From: Stenocarpella maydis
Taxonomy: Eukaryota > Ascomycota > Sordariomycetes > Diaporthales > Diaporthaceae
NCBI GenBank assembly: GCA_002270565.1
Contig: NQMI01000156.1
Coordinates: 1 to 64,000 of the forward strand
Length of the DNA: 64,000 bases
Direction: 5' to 3'
This document shows, one piece after another, positions 24,285 to 35,639 of this stretch. The notes beneath the pieces are model-generated. The model saw only the letters and a list, made by a program, of their open reading frames with translations, was not told the origin of the DNA and searched no databases. Every line of letters starts with the position of its first letter. Position 1 is the stretch's first letter. The translations under genes and the position numbers were made by a program.

Positions 24285-25811
24285 TCACCCGTCTCATAAA
24301 AACCCCAGGAGAGCAGCGGTCACCCTGTCAGGTGCCCCGGGCAGGGCTGCTACGCTAAGGTGTGCCCTGGGATCTTGCAGGTCAATCGACATTTGATCAC
24401 ACACCCACGCTTGCGCACACGCACACTGCACACCATACATATGCGAGCACGCACACAGGCCCACAAGTCCCGAGCGGGACGGACAGAGAAAAGCCACAAA
24501 CAGGCAAGGCCCGGACAGACAAGGTAGGTACTGTAGATAAGTACAGGACAGGAGGCTTGTGAAACCACACACACGCACCTTATTACGCCCCTCCATCATT
24601 GCCACGAGTTGGGTGCAGGTGTAAATAGGGAGGGCAAGCACGCAGGGAAGAAGGGTCTCGGCCTGAAGCCGGGGGGGGGGGTTGTTGTTGGAGGGGACGA
24701 GGTGCGCCACTGCGTATGCGCACATACACAAAGACACACCCACCCACATATCCGTATGTACTCATCGTATGCAGTATATACTGTCTGAGAGAGCGAGAAA
24801 GGGTACCTGAGAGGGAAAGTAAGCGTGCGAGGTGAGTGACAGTGAGAGCCGCAGCAAGCAGGACATGGCATCTTATCACACCCCCTCCCCTCCCCTACCC
24901 CCCGATACTGATACTAAATAATAAGTTGCAGATCGCCCACCCTCCTTTTTGCAAGCAACCGCGAACCTTCTCGGACCTGGCCAACGCAAGGCGGAAACTG
25001 CATACCTGCCTACCCTTTCCAAGACCCGCGTCTTGCCGATTCGAACCACATTTCGAGTCGATACATAATATTACTGAACCTCACACGTCGGCTCACCTGC
25101 CTCACCTGCTCCTGCTCCTGCTCACTTACACACTACCCTATCCACCTTACAATACCGGGACCCCGTCCCACACACTGGAGTCCCTACCAGCCGTTATTAG
25201 TCGTTGGATATCCGACCGTCTGGACTAGCAAAGTGAGTGATCTTTCTCCTCTCGTTGTTTTCTCTTTCCTACTGTATTCCCTCCCCACCTTGCCGTCAGT
25301 CAGCGGCTGGGAACGTTGTCACATCGTCTTGGCCAACCGCGAGATCCGACACGCCAAAGGAAGGGAAACCTTGGAAGGGAGCCGTGCGTCTTACCTCGGG
25401 CCCGAGGCCAACCAAGAAACGAGCCCCAGTTCCCAAACCCCTGGGTTCCCCACAATAATAAACTGACGGGCCATTCCTCCCACGGCTAGCAGATTTAGAT
25501 CCCAAGCTGTCGGCACGGTGTTGGTCCGAGCTGGGCCTGAGGGAACATTAGGAAGAGACGAAAAAGGGACTGGACTCGACGTTAGTGAGACGATCAAGGG
25601 TCGCGGCATTTCCCCTCGGAACCCAGAACAGGGAGGCCGGAGGTGGATCAGCAAGAGAGAGGAAGAAGAAAAGAAACTGGACTGAATAGGAAACCGGAGA
25701 CGAACAACAAGGACAGGAGAGGTGCAGCCAAGGAAGGGTGAAAAAGGAATGATTCTGGAAGGTCGACTGGACTAAACCAAAGCAGAAGGGGGAAGAAACC
25801 AATTTGGGAAC

Positions 25812-25845
25812 AAAAAAAGAAAAAGAAAAAGAAAAAGAAAAAAAA
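25812..25845. repeat. AAAAAG-type purine repeat
   Basis: A-rich tract with regularly spaced G residues in the probable leader of the CCCH gene. Confidence 0.85.
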
Positions 25846-26745
25846 GGAAAGGGAAGAAGGAAAACAAAACAACAAAACAAAAACAAGGGACACACGCAAC
25901 CACACATCTGGGACTACCAGACAGACCCTTGAGCCCGTCGCCATCTTGGACTTCGACGTCACCTTAAACCACCTCTAGACCCCGACTCCCTTATTTCCAG
26001 CAGCAACCCAGCCAAACAGCGAACCGAGAGAAGAAGCAAGACGACCGAGAAGTCACGCGAATTATTAGGCGATCGGCACCTTGGAGGAAAGTGAGAGAAG
26101 GAGAGAGAGGGTGTCGTGAGGAGGACAAGAGATATCGGATACCGGCGACCTTGATCAACACCACCCCTCCCCCTCCCCCCCCCACACACACGCCTGGATC
26201 CAGGATTGATTTACGCCCACGATCGACGACGCAGTCAGACTGGCAGCCTGTTTGGCATTTACACAGATCGTGCAGGGTTGTGGAGAATAAGAGAAGAAAA
26301 AGGAACGGAAGGCGAAGGAAAAAAACGACGCATCAACTGATTGATCTGACCTCATCTCTGATCTACGCTACCCCCTCCCCTGGTCACAAATATACCGGAT
26401 GGTGTGAGTGGGTTTGACGTATTCGTCGAAGCAGCAGCGAGGCTGTATTGTGGTCTTTGTCTGGGGTGTGGCCGGATTGATCGAGTCAATCGTCAATCGT
26501 CCATCGTCCATTGTCAATCACACCATTCATTGATTCACACGTCAGTGTCAGTCAGGCAACCTGAGAGGGACAGAAAGAGGGAGAGGGATAGGTTTGTTAT
26601 CCGCCTCATCCGACCGTTATCAGTCTCGTCTTGGGGGATGCGATAAGGTGACCCCTCAATCGAGCCACCTGCAGGTCAGTCTAGTGCAAGACGTGCAAGC
26701 AATCGGAAGCAGCAGCAGAAGCAGCCTCACCGCCTGGAAGGGAGG

Positions 26746-26802
26746 ACCAGCACCAGCACCAGCACCAGCAGAAACAGGCCCAGGTCCAGGTCCAGGTCCA
26801 GC
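26746..26802. repeat. CAGCAC / CAGGTC hexamer repeats just upstream of the CCCH start codon
   Basis: Two adjoining hexamer arrays end about 20 bases before the ATG at 26823. Read in another frame they would encode Pro/Ala/Gly repeats, so an upstream coding extension is conceivable but not supported. Confidence 0.8.
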
Positions 26803-26822
26803 CAAGGCCCAAGCCCAGAGAG

Positions 26823-29800
26823 ATGTTGTCCAGCATGAGCAGCAGGAGTATTAGTAGCAGCAGCAATGCGGGGCACCCCGTGTCTGCACCACAGCACCAG
26901 CACCAGCTGCAGCAACAGCGCAGCCAGGGCAGCCAGGGCAGGGTCTATTATGGTGGCAGTGGTCAATCCTACGCCAATATTCCCAGTGCCCCCCACCACA
27001 TCCACACCAATTCTGCCTCCTCCAATTCCAATTCCGCGATCTCACCAAACAATAACAACAACAACCACAACCACAACTACAGCAGTCACGTCTCACAGCT
27101 GAGACCCTCTCCCCTCTCGTCACACGACAACCTGCCCCGGGACCTGCAGCACCTCAACGCAGTCCAGGCAGTCAACACCACCTCGTCCACCAACACCTCC
27201 GCCACCTCACAATATTACTCGTCGCCCTCCTCCTCGTCACCCTCGTACTCTCACTCGCGGTCAAACCCAAACCTGCACCTCGCCGGCCTGGCCAGTACAA
27301 ACAGCAGTCTGAGCAGCCTGAACCTCAACCTCAACCCGAACCCGACCTTGTCTTCTCCCTCCTCCGTCTCGACCTCGGGCCTGATCTCCTCGACGCCTAC
27401 GACGACGACGACGACGACAAACACCAATCCCATCTCGGACAACTCGACGCCAACCCCGAGCCAGATCCAGACCCACAATCAGTCCTCCTCGTCCGTCTCG
27501 TCCTCGCGCCCGAAGGGCCTGACCCTCGCCGCTCACTCCACCCACCACTCGTACTCGCTCTCCCACCCTCCTCCCACCGTCGCCGGCTCGCTTCCTCCTC
27601 CTACTGCTTACCACTCGCACTCTCACCACCACCAGCACAAGCTGAGGCGTATGCCCAACCTGCCCGACCACCACCGTCGATCGGGCAGTCTCTCCAATCC
27701 GGCCTCATTCCTGAACAACAACAACAACCCCCCCACCACCGCCACAGCAAACTCCTCCCCGAGCAACAGCCGGACCACAAACAGCCACGCCTACAACGGC
27801 TCGCATGCCTCGTCCTCAACATCCGCCATGCCTTCGATAAACGCCATCGCCGCCGGCCCTGGCCCCTCCCGCGGCCCTGCTGGTGGTCCTGGACCCGGAG
27901 GGGGCGCGAATGGTGCTGCTGGTGCCAATGGTCCACAGGCTGGCTTTGACGGTCCGAGGAGTCCTCCTAGTCAGTGTGCTCCTTTTCTCATACATCGCAA
28001 TGCCTTTTTTCTCCATGGTGTCGCTGTGCCGACCACCCTGTGTGCTTTTTTCTCTGCATTATCAGACAGGGTCCTCGCTCGCGGCAAGCCAACTGCTACT
28101 CCGAAATGGTCCTGCTCGATGCAACCTCTGTTTCTCCCCATATCGCCCCTCCTACACTCTGTCTTGCGCGCATACGATCTCTGCTACTCTGTATCTACGC
28201 GCATAGTGCACAGCCTTCCACCGAAGTACTCGACGTATCTTCCGATGGCGGGCCCCGAATTGCTCGCAGAATTTTATTTCCTAACCCTTAATTAACTATT
28301 GTCTGACTTACCATCTCTTGCTCTCCGGACAGACACCTCCCACGTCCCCTGCAAATTCTTCCGCCAGGGTGCGTGTCAAGCAGGCGCCGCATGCCCCTTC
28401 AGCCACGACCTCGGGGCATCCGCAGAGAATGTCTGCAAATACTTTGCAAAGGTTGGACCACCTGTCCTAGTCCCTGACCTTTACCGAACTCCCCTCTGGG
28501 AAGGATTGATCCTACATCCACATATACATGCATAGCGGCGTACGTACACCGCAACAGCACGCTGACGTGCCCATCACAGGGAAATTGTAAATTCGGCCCA
28601 AAGTGCGCAAACATCCACGTCCTCCCCGACGGGAGACGCGTCAACTACGGCAAGAATGGAGTCACCGTCACCCCGCTCAACTTCGGCAGCCGCCTGAACC
28701 CCCTCGCATATGGCCACCAGGCCTCAAACTCGGCCCTCACCACTTCTTTCATGCGCGCCGAGGCCGCCCCGCCCTACACCACCTACACCGCCGTCACCTC
28801 GGACGACCGCTACGGCCTGGTGAGACAGGCAAGCATGGATAACGGCCTGCCCACAATCGATACCCAGTACAGCGGGCCCGCCTCCCCCTACGGTTCCCCA
28901 CACGGCGGTGAGGACGCCATCCGCACCGGATTTGGCCTGTCCCCCATCGTTGCGAACAAGGGGCTCTCCGTCCTCGACGCCCCACTCCCCGCCTCCTTCG
29001 ACAGCAACGGCATATCCCACGCCGCGCGCTACGGCCCCTGGCCCGCCTCCGTGCCTAACAAGTTCGGTCTCGAGTCCCCAACCCCGTCGCTCAGCAACGC
29101 GAAGGACAGCCGTACATCCGAGACCCTCAAGATGCTGCACACCTCGGCCTTTGGGTCCAACGAGCACCTCTCACCCAGCCACCTCGGCGGTGACGTCGAC
29201 GCCATGGGGAGCAGCCCGCCCATGCAGCCCATCGGCGAGGAGTTCTACGGCCGGCGCGCCATGCACAGCAGCTCCGCCAAATACGCCAAGCCCAGGCACC
29301 TGAGTGCCAGCGTGCCAAAGGTCGACCGCGACTGGGAGGACAACTTCCTGTTCCTCGAGGAGGACTACGTGCCTGGCGAGCTAGCTAACGACCTGCTCAC
29401 CCCCGCGGAGAAGGCCCGGAGGGGCAGCGTGAGGGTCACCGAGGGCGGCGGGTCTGAACAGCACTCGGGGGAGAACTCGGCCTCCAAGTACGGCAGCCCC
29501 ATCGGCGCATCCAGTCCCAGCCGGTGGGGACCCTTGTTCCAGCGGCAGAAGGAGGAGGATGGTGGCCAGTCGGCGCTCGGCCGGAGCCTCAAGAGCGCCG
29601 GTGCCTTTGGCCACGTCGGCAGCCCGCTACGCAACTCGAGCCTCGCAAACGGCATCGACATGATCGGCGGGCTCAATGGGAACATCAGCAGGCCGAGCCT
29701 GGCTGGCAGCCGGAATGCAAGCGGTGGTCCGGACAGCCTTTCGGCCCTGACGCAGCAGATCCAGAACACGGGCATCCACGACGAGAGGACCACGGGCCTG

Positions 29801-30157
29801 TCATCCAGCCCGCACCTGCACCCCGGCAGCGCGGCCAACACGAGGCAGCCCAGCGCCGTAGGAGCGCCCACCAGCGCAGGCGTGATCGGGTCCACCAACG
29901 GCAGGAACGAGAGGGCACTCGAGAGGCACATCAGCAGCGGCTCCATCGGTTCCAGTGCTAATGGCAGGTTCACGACGCCAATCGATGAGGACCCGAGCTT
30001 CGTGTTCAGCATGGAGGACGATGATGACGGGCAGAAGGCGAGGAAACGCATGTCGGGCGGGTTTGGTCTGGGCGGAGGGAGTGGCTGGAGCTACGCCGCC
30101 GCCGCCTCGGGCAAGCATTCCGCCAACAGCAAGACCCCCGCTGTCGAGACGCGCTGA
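26823..30157 (+). CDS. CCCH zinc-finger protein, Cps3/Lee1-like
   Basis: Exons 26823-27969, 28333-28451 and 28580-30157 give 947 residues. Two tandem fingers of the C-x7-C-x5-C-x3-H type are visible: CKFFRQGACQAGAACPFSH and CKYFAKGNCKFGPKCANIH. The second is assembled across intron 2, and conserved LPDGRRVNYGKNGV follows. Such paired fingers usually bind RNA; fungal relatives are annotated as CCCH DNA-binding proteins of the Lee1/Cps3 type, and the target here is unknown. The first 380 residues are low-complexity (Ser, Asn, Thr, Gln and His runs, then Gly/Pro), and the long C-terminal tail is Ser-rich and probably disordered. Intron 1 (27970-28332, 363 bases) is unusually long; its junction gives SPPNTSHVPCKFF, as expected of the family. 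A very long gene-free region lies upstream, suggesting extended regulation. Confidence 0.88.
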
Positions 30158-30958
30158 ACGAGCCTCTCGGCCGTGGGTGCTCAACAATATAAGGCGATGT
30201 CACGACGTCTCGCGGCATGGTCATGGTTCGTGTCCACACCGAGCTCCAGGCCTTATTTTTTCTTTGCTTCGACTTGACGCTATCTGAGCGGCGCACGGCG
30301 TCTGCAACGGGATGACGAATCGCATGAAGCATGAGTTGGACGACCGTGATGTTTGAGATGCCTCAGGATGGAGTCACATGTGACAACTGGGTCGTGTCCA
30401 ACAGAGTCGACGGCCAAGGCCGTGCCAGTTTCGAAGGCTTCTCTGGCGCAATCTGAGGACTAGTTGCGTACGGCACGCTCGCCGTACCTTGGTGGGAAAG
30501 GATCCACCACAGCAGTTGTGAGGGAGGGTGGCCAGAAGCCGCTGTTGAACCATGTGGAGGAAATCCCCACCGGCGGAAACCAAAACAAAAAAAAAGGAGC
30601 GCTTGAGGAAAAATTCCGGCACGAAGAGTGGTAAAAAAGAAAACGACGCGATACACCAGGTAACGGATGGTAACGGCCGGACGGTCTGGGACGGTCTGGA
30701 ACGGTCTGGGCGTTTCTGATGCTCCATTTTCTTGTTTCCTTTCCCCTCGGTGGCTCAGCGAGGGACCAGCTGCACGACAACAAGCCCAGAACGCGAACAT
30801 GCAAAGGGACTCCATGACTTCCAACTCTCACTTACCGCTCATGACTGCCGATATCCGACCACCGAATCTACCAGTCCGCCGCAGGGCTGAGAGCACCAAC
30901 TACGACTTATATCCAAATGCATTGGGAGCAAGACTTCAGCTGCTCGTGCTATTTTCTT

Positions 30959-30984
30959 GGAGAGGCTGCCTTTGCAGCCTCTCC
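30959..30984. repeat. Perfect inverted repeat, 11-bp stem with 4-base loop
   Basis: GGAGAGGCTGC at 30959-30969 pairs with GCAGCCTCTCC at 30974-30984. It lies about 800 bases past the CCCH stop codon. It could be a structured 3' UTR element; function unknown. Confidence 0.8.
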
Positions 30985-31985
30985 ATGAAGTGGATGATGA
31001 TGATTGATTTTCGGCATCCAACCATTCTGCATCATGTCTTTCACACATACACCCATGTCTGCGTCCATCTCACCACCTCTCTGGCTTTGGATTGAAACCC
31101 CCACCCCCCACCCCTCCTGCGTGTCCACATACGGCTTTCTCACATAGAACATGAAAAGTGTCTAGTACGATGTTGACCTGGTTCTTCTTCATCCTGTCCC
31201 TTGTCTTGTTGGCCTTTTGCTTTTCTTTCTTGTTTTGGTTGGTTGTTTCTGCTTGTTTGATTTGTTGTTGTTGGTCTGCTCCTTTCATCTTCTTCATCAT
31301 TAATAATGGCATCTTAGCGTTTTTCTTCTTTTTTGGCGGCTGTTGTCGTTATCATTGATTTCCCCTGCGAAGACTACTAAATATCTACTGTTCCACTCGG
31401 TGTGTTCGTTGCAGACGGTCAGGCTCTCGGTATCCCTAGTGTTGGGCTTTGGCAGCTTGGTTGTGGTGACTCGGTTGTTTGACCCGCCGGAGGTATCCTG
31501 CTATTAGATGGAGGACTATGCTCTGCGGTTCATGCATCTCCGTGGGAGAGTCGGTGGCAGAATCTTTTTTTTTTTGGCCTTGTTGAGGATACCTTGTTGA
31601 GGATACTATTTGGCTCTTGCAGTCTTTTTTTTTTCGGCTGCCAAGATGTGTGAGAGATGGGGGAGAGGGATATAGGCTTTTTCTCCTCAGGAGTCGACAT
31701 ATCAATATGAATGATTTCCGCCTTGCATTCTGGCACTCGGGACGATTCTGTTTGCCCGTGGGTATGATCCCGTATGACTCTACCGTGATACGTGCATTGT
31801 GCGAGCGTGCTCAACAGTTGTGAGTACAGACAGAAGTGAGAATTGTCATGCGTTGTGCTTGTGGACCTTTCTTGCTCTGTGTGTGCGTGTGCAGAAGTTG
31901 TAGATGTGTGAGACGGGGTCATGGCAGGTCGAACCAGGTCGAGCTAGCAAGTTATCTGGGTTTTGTCTGTTGTACACGGGACAAT

Positions 31986-32012
31986 TGACTGACTGACTGA
32001 CTGACTGACTGA
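31986..32012. repeat. TGAC tetranucleotide repeat
   Basis: About six perfect TGAC units, followed by GAGTGAGC-like degenerate repeats to about 32,048. Confidence 0.9.
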
Positions 32013-32455
32013 ACGAGTGAGCGAGTGAGCAAGTGAGCAAGTGAGCAAATGGTCCTTCTGGCCCCAAATTGAGCACACATCCCTCTCTTGAGATGATATC
32101 AACGACTCACTTAAACCAAGACCATGAACTCGACTTGTATCAGCGAAGTTGTGTTCTCTCTCTTTTTCTCCCTTTTTTTGTGTTCTCTTGATATAATACT
32201 ATGATCAAGCATCCATGTACGTATGTGTGCAATATCATTACCACTAATTGACTTTTTGGCCTGGCAGCATCCGTCCACCCATCCATGTCATCAATGCCCG
32301 TCCTGTTCGGCACCGACGTCGGCGGGATTGCTTCGAAGCCTTGGCCAGTGCGTGTTTACTAAACTGCAACCCCCCGCTATCGGCCGAGAGAACAGAGGGA
32401 GCTTTTGGATTTTGGGGAATGAAGATGGGATGACGCAGGGGAACTTTGTTACCGT

Positions 32456-32475
32456 TCTCTCTCTCTCTCTCTCTT
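32456..32475. repeat. (TC)10 tract upstream of the citrate carrier
   Basis: Perfect TC dinucleotide repeat about 120 bases before the ATG at 32592, probably in the promoter or leader. Confidence 0.9.
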
Positions 32476-32591
32476 AAACTTTCTACGAGGGGTCCTCATT
32501 AATACTACTAACCACGACCGCACAGTCACACCAACAACCCCCCCCCCCAAACCTCTAGAAGGAGTAGAACAGGCACAAATCCTCTCCAGCG

Positions 32592-34118
32592 ATGGCCACG
32601 GCATCAGCGGCCGCGGCGCAGGTGGCAAGGACGGAGGGGCAGGGCCAGCAGGGCGGGCAGCAGAGGCCCGCGCCCGCGGGGGACAAAAAGCTGCCGCCGC
32701 CGAGCCCGCTGCGGTCAATCCTGGCGGGGAGTCTTGCTGGCGGCATTGAGATTTGTGCGTTTCCCTTTTACCAAGACTTTTTCGCTGCTGTTGTTGTGGC
32801 AATGGGATGGGTTTTAACTGACCTGAGTTTTCTTGTCGATAGCAATCACATACCCTGCTGAGTGTACGTACGCGACGATTTCCATCCCGTCGATCCCTCC
32901 GGACGTCATGAGGAGGTCCTTATGCCCACCCCACCACCCACTCCCTTATCAGTTCCCTCTCCCGGCGGTCCCGGTTTCCGCGCGGGGCGTTAGCGGAGTA
33001 GCTTGCTGCTACCACGTGGGATAAGCGTGGAGTGACAAATCAGGCCGGGGTATGGCTGTTGGGTAAAGCGAATATAACGTGCTGACGAGAGACCGAGGGA
33101 CACGCGCACAGTCGCCAAGACGAGGACACAGCTCAATCGCCGGCTTGCAGAGGGCCAGAAGCTGCCCTGGCCGCCGTTCGGACGGCAGTGGTACGCGGGC
33201 TGCACGACGCTGATTATCGGGAACTCCGCAAAGGCTGGGATCCGTACGTTTTCTGCCACCTTGCTGTTGCTAGAATGGGTGGCTGGCTGGTTGGTTGGTG
33301 AGAGCATGTTGGGGCTGACAATGGACGGGCGATGGCAGGATTCGTCGCATTTGACCAGTACAAGCGGCTGCTCGCCGACGCCGACGGAAAGGTCTCGGGC
33401 CCGCGGGCGGCAGTGGCTGGCTTCGCGGCCGGTATCACCGAGAGCCTGCTGGCCGTCACGCCGACCGAGAGCATCAAGACGCAGCTGTACGTCTCCTTTT
33501 CCCTCCTGGCACCTCCATCCTCGTTCCCCTCCACCCACGCACGCATGCCAGCCAGGGACCCAGACCACAAAACTACCGTAACCACCAAGTACTAACAACC
33601 AACCACACACGCGCAGGATCGACGACCGCAAGCGCCCCCAGCCGCGCATGCGCGGGTTCCTGCACGCCGTGCCCATAATCTACCGCGAGCGCGGCATAGC
33701 CGGCTTCTTCGCGGGCTTCGTGCCGACGACGGCGCGGCAGGCGGCCAACAGCGCGGTGCGGTTCGGGTCGTACAACTTCTTCAAGCAGGCGGCGCAGTCG
33801 TACGCGTCCCCCGGGGAGAAGCTCTCGACGGCGGCTACGTTCGGCATAGGGGCTGCGGCGGGCCTGGTGACGGTGCTGGTGACGCAGCCGCTCGACACGG
33901 TCAAGACGCGGATGCAGAGCCTCGAGGCGAGGCGGGACTACGGCAACACCCTCAGGTGCGCGGGCATGATACTCCGCCAGGAGGGGGTGCTCACGTTCTG
34001 GAGCGGGGTGCTCCCCCGGCTGGCGAGGCTGGTCATGAGCGGGGCCATCGTGTTTACCATGTATGAGAAGAGCATGGAGGTGTTTGACCGGGTTGACCCG
34101 GAGAGGAAGTATATATGA
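32592..34118 (+). CDS. CTP1: Mitochondrial tricarboxylate (citrate) carrier, five exons
   Basis: Exons 32592-32754, 32843-32863, 33112-33243, 33339-33486 and 33617-34118 give 321 residues, the usual size for the family. It is an inner-mitochondrial-membrane antiporter exchanging matrix citrate for cytosolic malate or other tricarboxylates, supplying cytosolic acetyl-CoA. The three carrier signatures are present: YPAEFAKTR, TPTESIKTQ and QPLDTVKTR, at about 100-residue spacing. GNSAKAGIRFVAFD and RQAANSAVRFGSYN match Ctp1-type carriers, and the C-terminus GAIVFTMYEKSMEV is also typical. The first signature is pieced together from exons 1-3, where exon 2 is only 21 bases; every junction keeps frame and family sequence. 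The N-terminus has an Ala/Gly/Gln-rich extension of about 40 residues. Confidence 0.93.
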
Positions 34119-35190
34119 GTCTGGTGTGGGGTGCAGGGGATGGAATGGTTCGACCTGGTTGCTGGCGATTGTGTTAAGAGGGAGAACTAACATGGAAATG
34201 ATCACGGAGAGATGATACGGGTTCTGGGGTTGCTGCCTATGGCACACTAGTACGGTGTACCACACGAGACAGGTTTACAAACAACTGGGGACACATAGAC
34301 AATAGAGGAATAGAGGAAGCGCAAGGCTGTAGATTTTAAAAGAAAAAAAAATAAATTATAAAAAAGAAGGGAGGAGCAGAAGGCGCACGGTTGAACCCGT
34401 GACCCTTGAGGTGCCATTATAGTAGTGCCGTAGGGCCTTATTCCCAAGTGGGTGGTTTACAGCTGCACTAGGCACCCCCAGATTGCTCAAATGTTGAGAC
34501 TTGGGACGTTGGGCGGGTTTATAAAGAGGATTTTTGTCTGAGTGGGTGTGCGTGTGTTTTTCCCCTGGGTTAGTGAATATCGTCTGATTGGTATGTGCCT
34601 ACGTGTTATAAATGGATGCGTGCACGTATGGCTCGCTCGCTCTCCTCTGTCATACCCTTTAACCATGCGCCCCTAGTGGCCTCTCTGTCCCTGGGACGGA
34701 GGATCTGTCTGCTTCTCACCTTGAAGGTCTTCCCATGCTGGTTGGTGGTCTCGTCTCTATCGTTATGTGTCAAGACGCCCATGACGCTTCTCCCAGGCTC
34801 GCTCCCACGATCCCCCTTCTCGCAAGGTCCGCCATGGACGGAGCACGGTGGAAATGGCTAACCCTGCTACACCAGGGCGAGGCGTCCATCCATCCATCTA
34901 CCCGTTCATCCATCCGCCCATCTATATGTCCATCCATCTATCGGCAGCCTCGCGACATCATGAAGACGAACGGCGTGCCATCAGCACCGTATGGGTGTGT
35001 GTGGGGGATCCGGTGGCGCCCATCCGTCCCGTCGTACGGCTGTCCAGCCGTACCAGAACCGGACCCAGACGAGGCCAGTCCCCGCAATGCTTTCCCTCCT
35101 CCCCCCTCCCCCCTCTCGCTTCTTCTAAGCCAATAGCCCAAGCACTTCACAGATCCCACCACAGAAACCCATCGCGCACACACCCCTCAC
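34119..35190. other. Intergenic between convergent citrate-carrier and Cbp6-like genes
   Basis: No gene seen. It contains CATC-type degenerate repeats at about 34,885-34,945 and a pol III-like tract on the minus strand near 34,340-34,480 that I could not fold into a tRNA. Confidence 0.55.
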
Positions 35191-35639
35191 TCACTGCCAC
35201 CTAAACATGCCCCTCAGCCTCAGCCCGACCCTCTCGGCCCACCCCCTTGTTGGCGCGGCCTCGAGGTCCCTGATGAGGTCGTCGTAGTACGCCGGGTTGC
35301 TCCGCGGCCTGAGCATGCCGCCCGTGGCGGACTCGGGCGCGGGGGACGTCGGGTATTTCTTCAGGTACCTGTCCCCCAGGAGGGAGACGAGCGCGTTGAC
35401 CTGGGCTGCTGGGTTCTTGTCGCCGCGGCCGGGGAATTTTCCAGACTCGGCGAGGCGCCTGGTGAGGACGTCGCGCAGCTGGCAGGTCGGTCGGAGGGGG
35501 TCCGTTGGCCAGTGGGCGAGGGCGGTTGTGTAGGTGCGGTGGAGGGCCTGTTCCGGTGGAGTTGGTTAGCTGCGATCTTGAAGTTGTCGTGGGGACGGGG
35601 GGGTTGGGTGCTTCGGATACTTGCCTCTTTGCTTGCCAT
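35191..35639 (-). CDS. CBP6: Cbp6/UQCC2-like complex III assembly factor
   Basis: Two exons (35639-35625 and 35547-35191) give 123 residues. Yeast Cbp6 acts with Cbp3 at the mitochondrial ribosome to promote cytochrome b translation and early complex III assembly. The protein starts MASKEALHRTYTTALAHWPTDPLRP; the short helical N-terminus with a 'WP.DPLRP' turn matches fungal Cbp6/UQCC2 proteins. A later RGDKNPAAQVNALVSLLGDRYLKKYP segment and an NPAYYDDLIRDLE helix also fit. The first exon is only 15 bases and ends in a GCAAGT donor (35624-35619). The GT alternative four bases further in puts the second exon out of frame, so a GC-AG intron of 77 bases is the only model that works. The family call rests on recognition, not on a search. 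Confidence 0.7.

Larger units (their letters stand above)
10062..26822. other. 16.8-kb gene desert: microsatellites, G-runs, palindromes
   Basis: No reading frame in this stretch shows a domain, a signal peptide plus a coherent exon chain, or family motifs. The open frames present are short, overlapping and low-complexity. The sequence is moderately GC-rich, with many G-runs on the plus strand (for example near 13564, 15560, 19827, 20505 and 24670), several microsatellites and repeated ATGCATGC or GTACGTAC palindromes. It is not AT-rich or RIP-like and has no recognisable transposon. From about 24,880 to 26,820 it becomes pyrimidine- then purine-rich and looks like the promoter and leader of the CCCH gene downstream. 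One coding-like fragment at about 10,644-10,728 may belong to the tyrosinase. A long regulatory region, long leaders or noncoding RNA genes are possible. Confidence 0.6.
30158..32591. other. Intergenic, 3' flank of the CCCH gene and promoter of the citrate carrier
   Basis: No gene seen over 2.4 kb. It contains an 11-bp-stem hairpin (30959-30984), T-rich stretches near 31,190-31,350, TGAC repeats near 32,000 and a (TC)10 tract at 32,456-32,475. The TC tract lies about 120 bases before the carrier start codon and resembles pyrimidine-rich fungal promoters. Confidence 0.55.

Noticed and set aside
29365..30051. 228-residue open frame antisense to the CCCH gene
   Set aside because: Mirrors the third codon positions of the Ser/Gly-rich sense frame; no motifs.
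34370..34490. Possible tRNA or tRNA-derived element on the minus strand (GGTTCAAC B-box-like sequence with a T-run terminator)
   Set aside because: The T-arm would need a 6-base loop, and no acceptor stem or A-box pairs correctly in any register tried.
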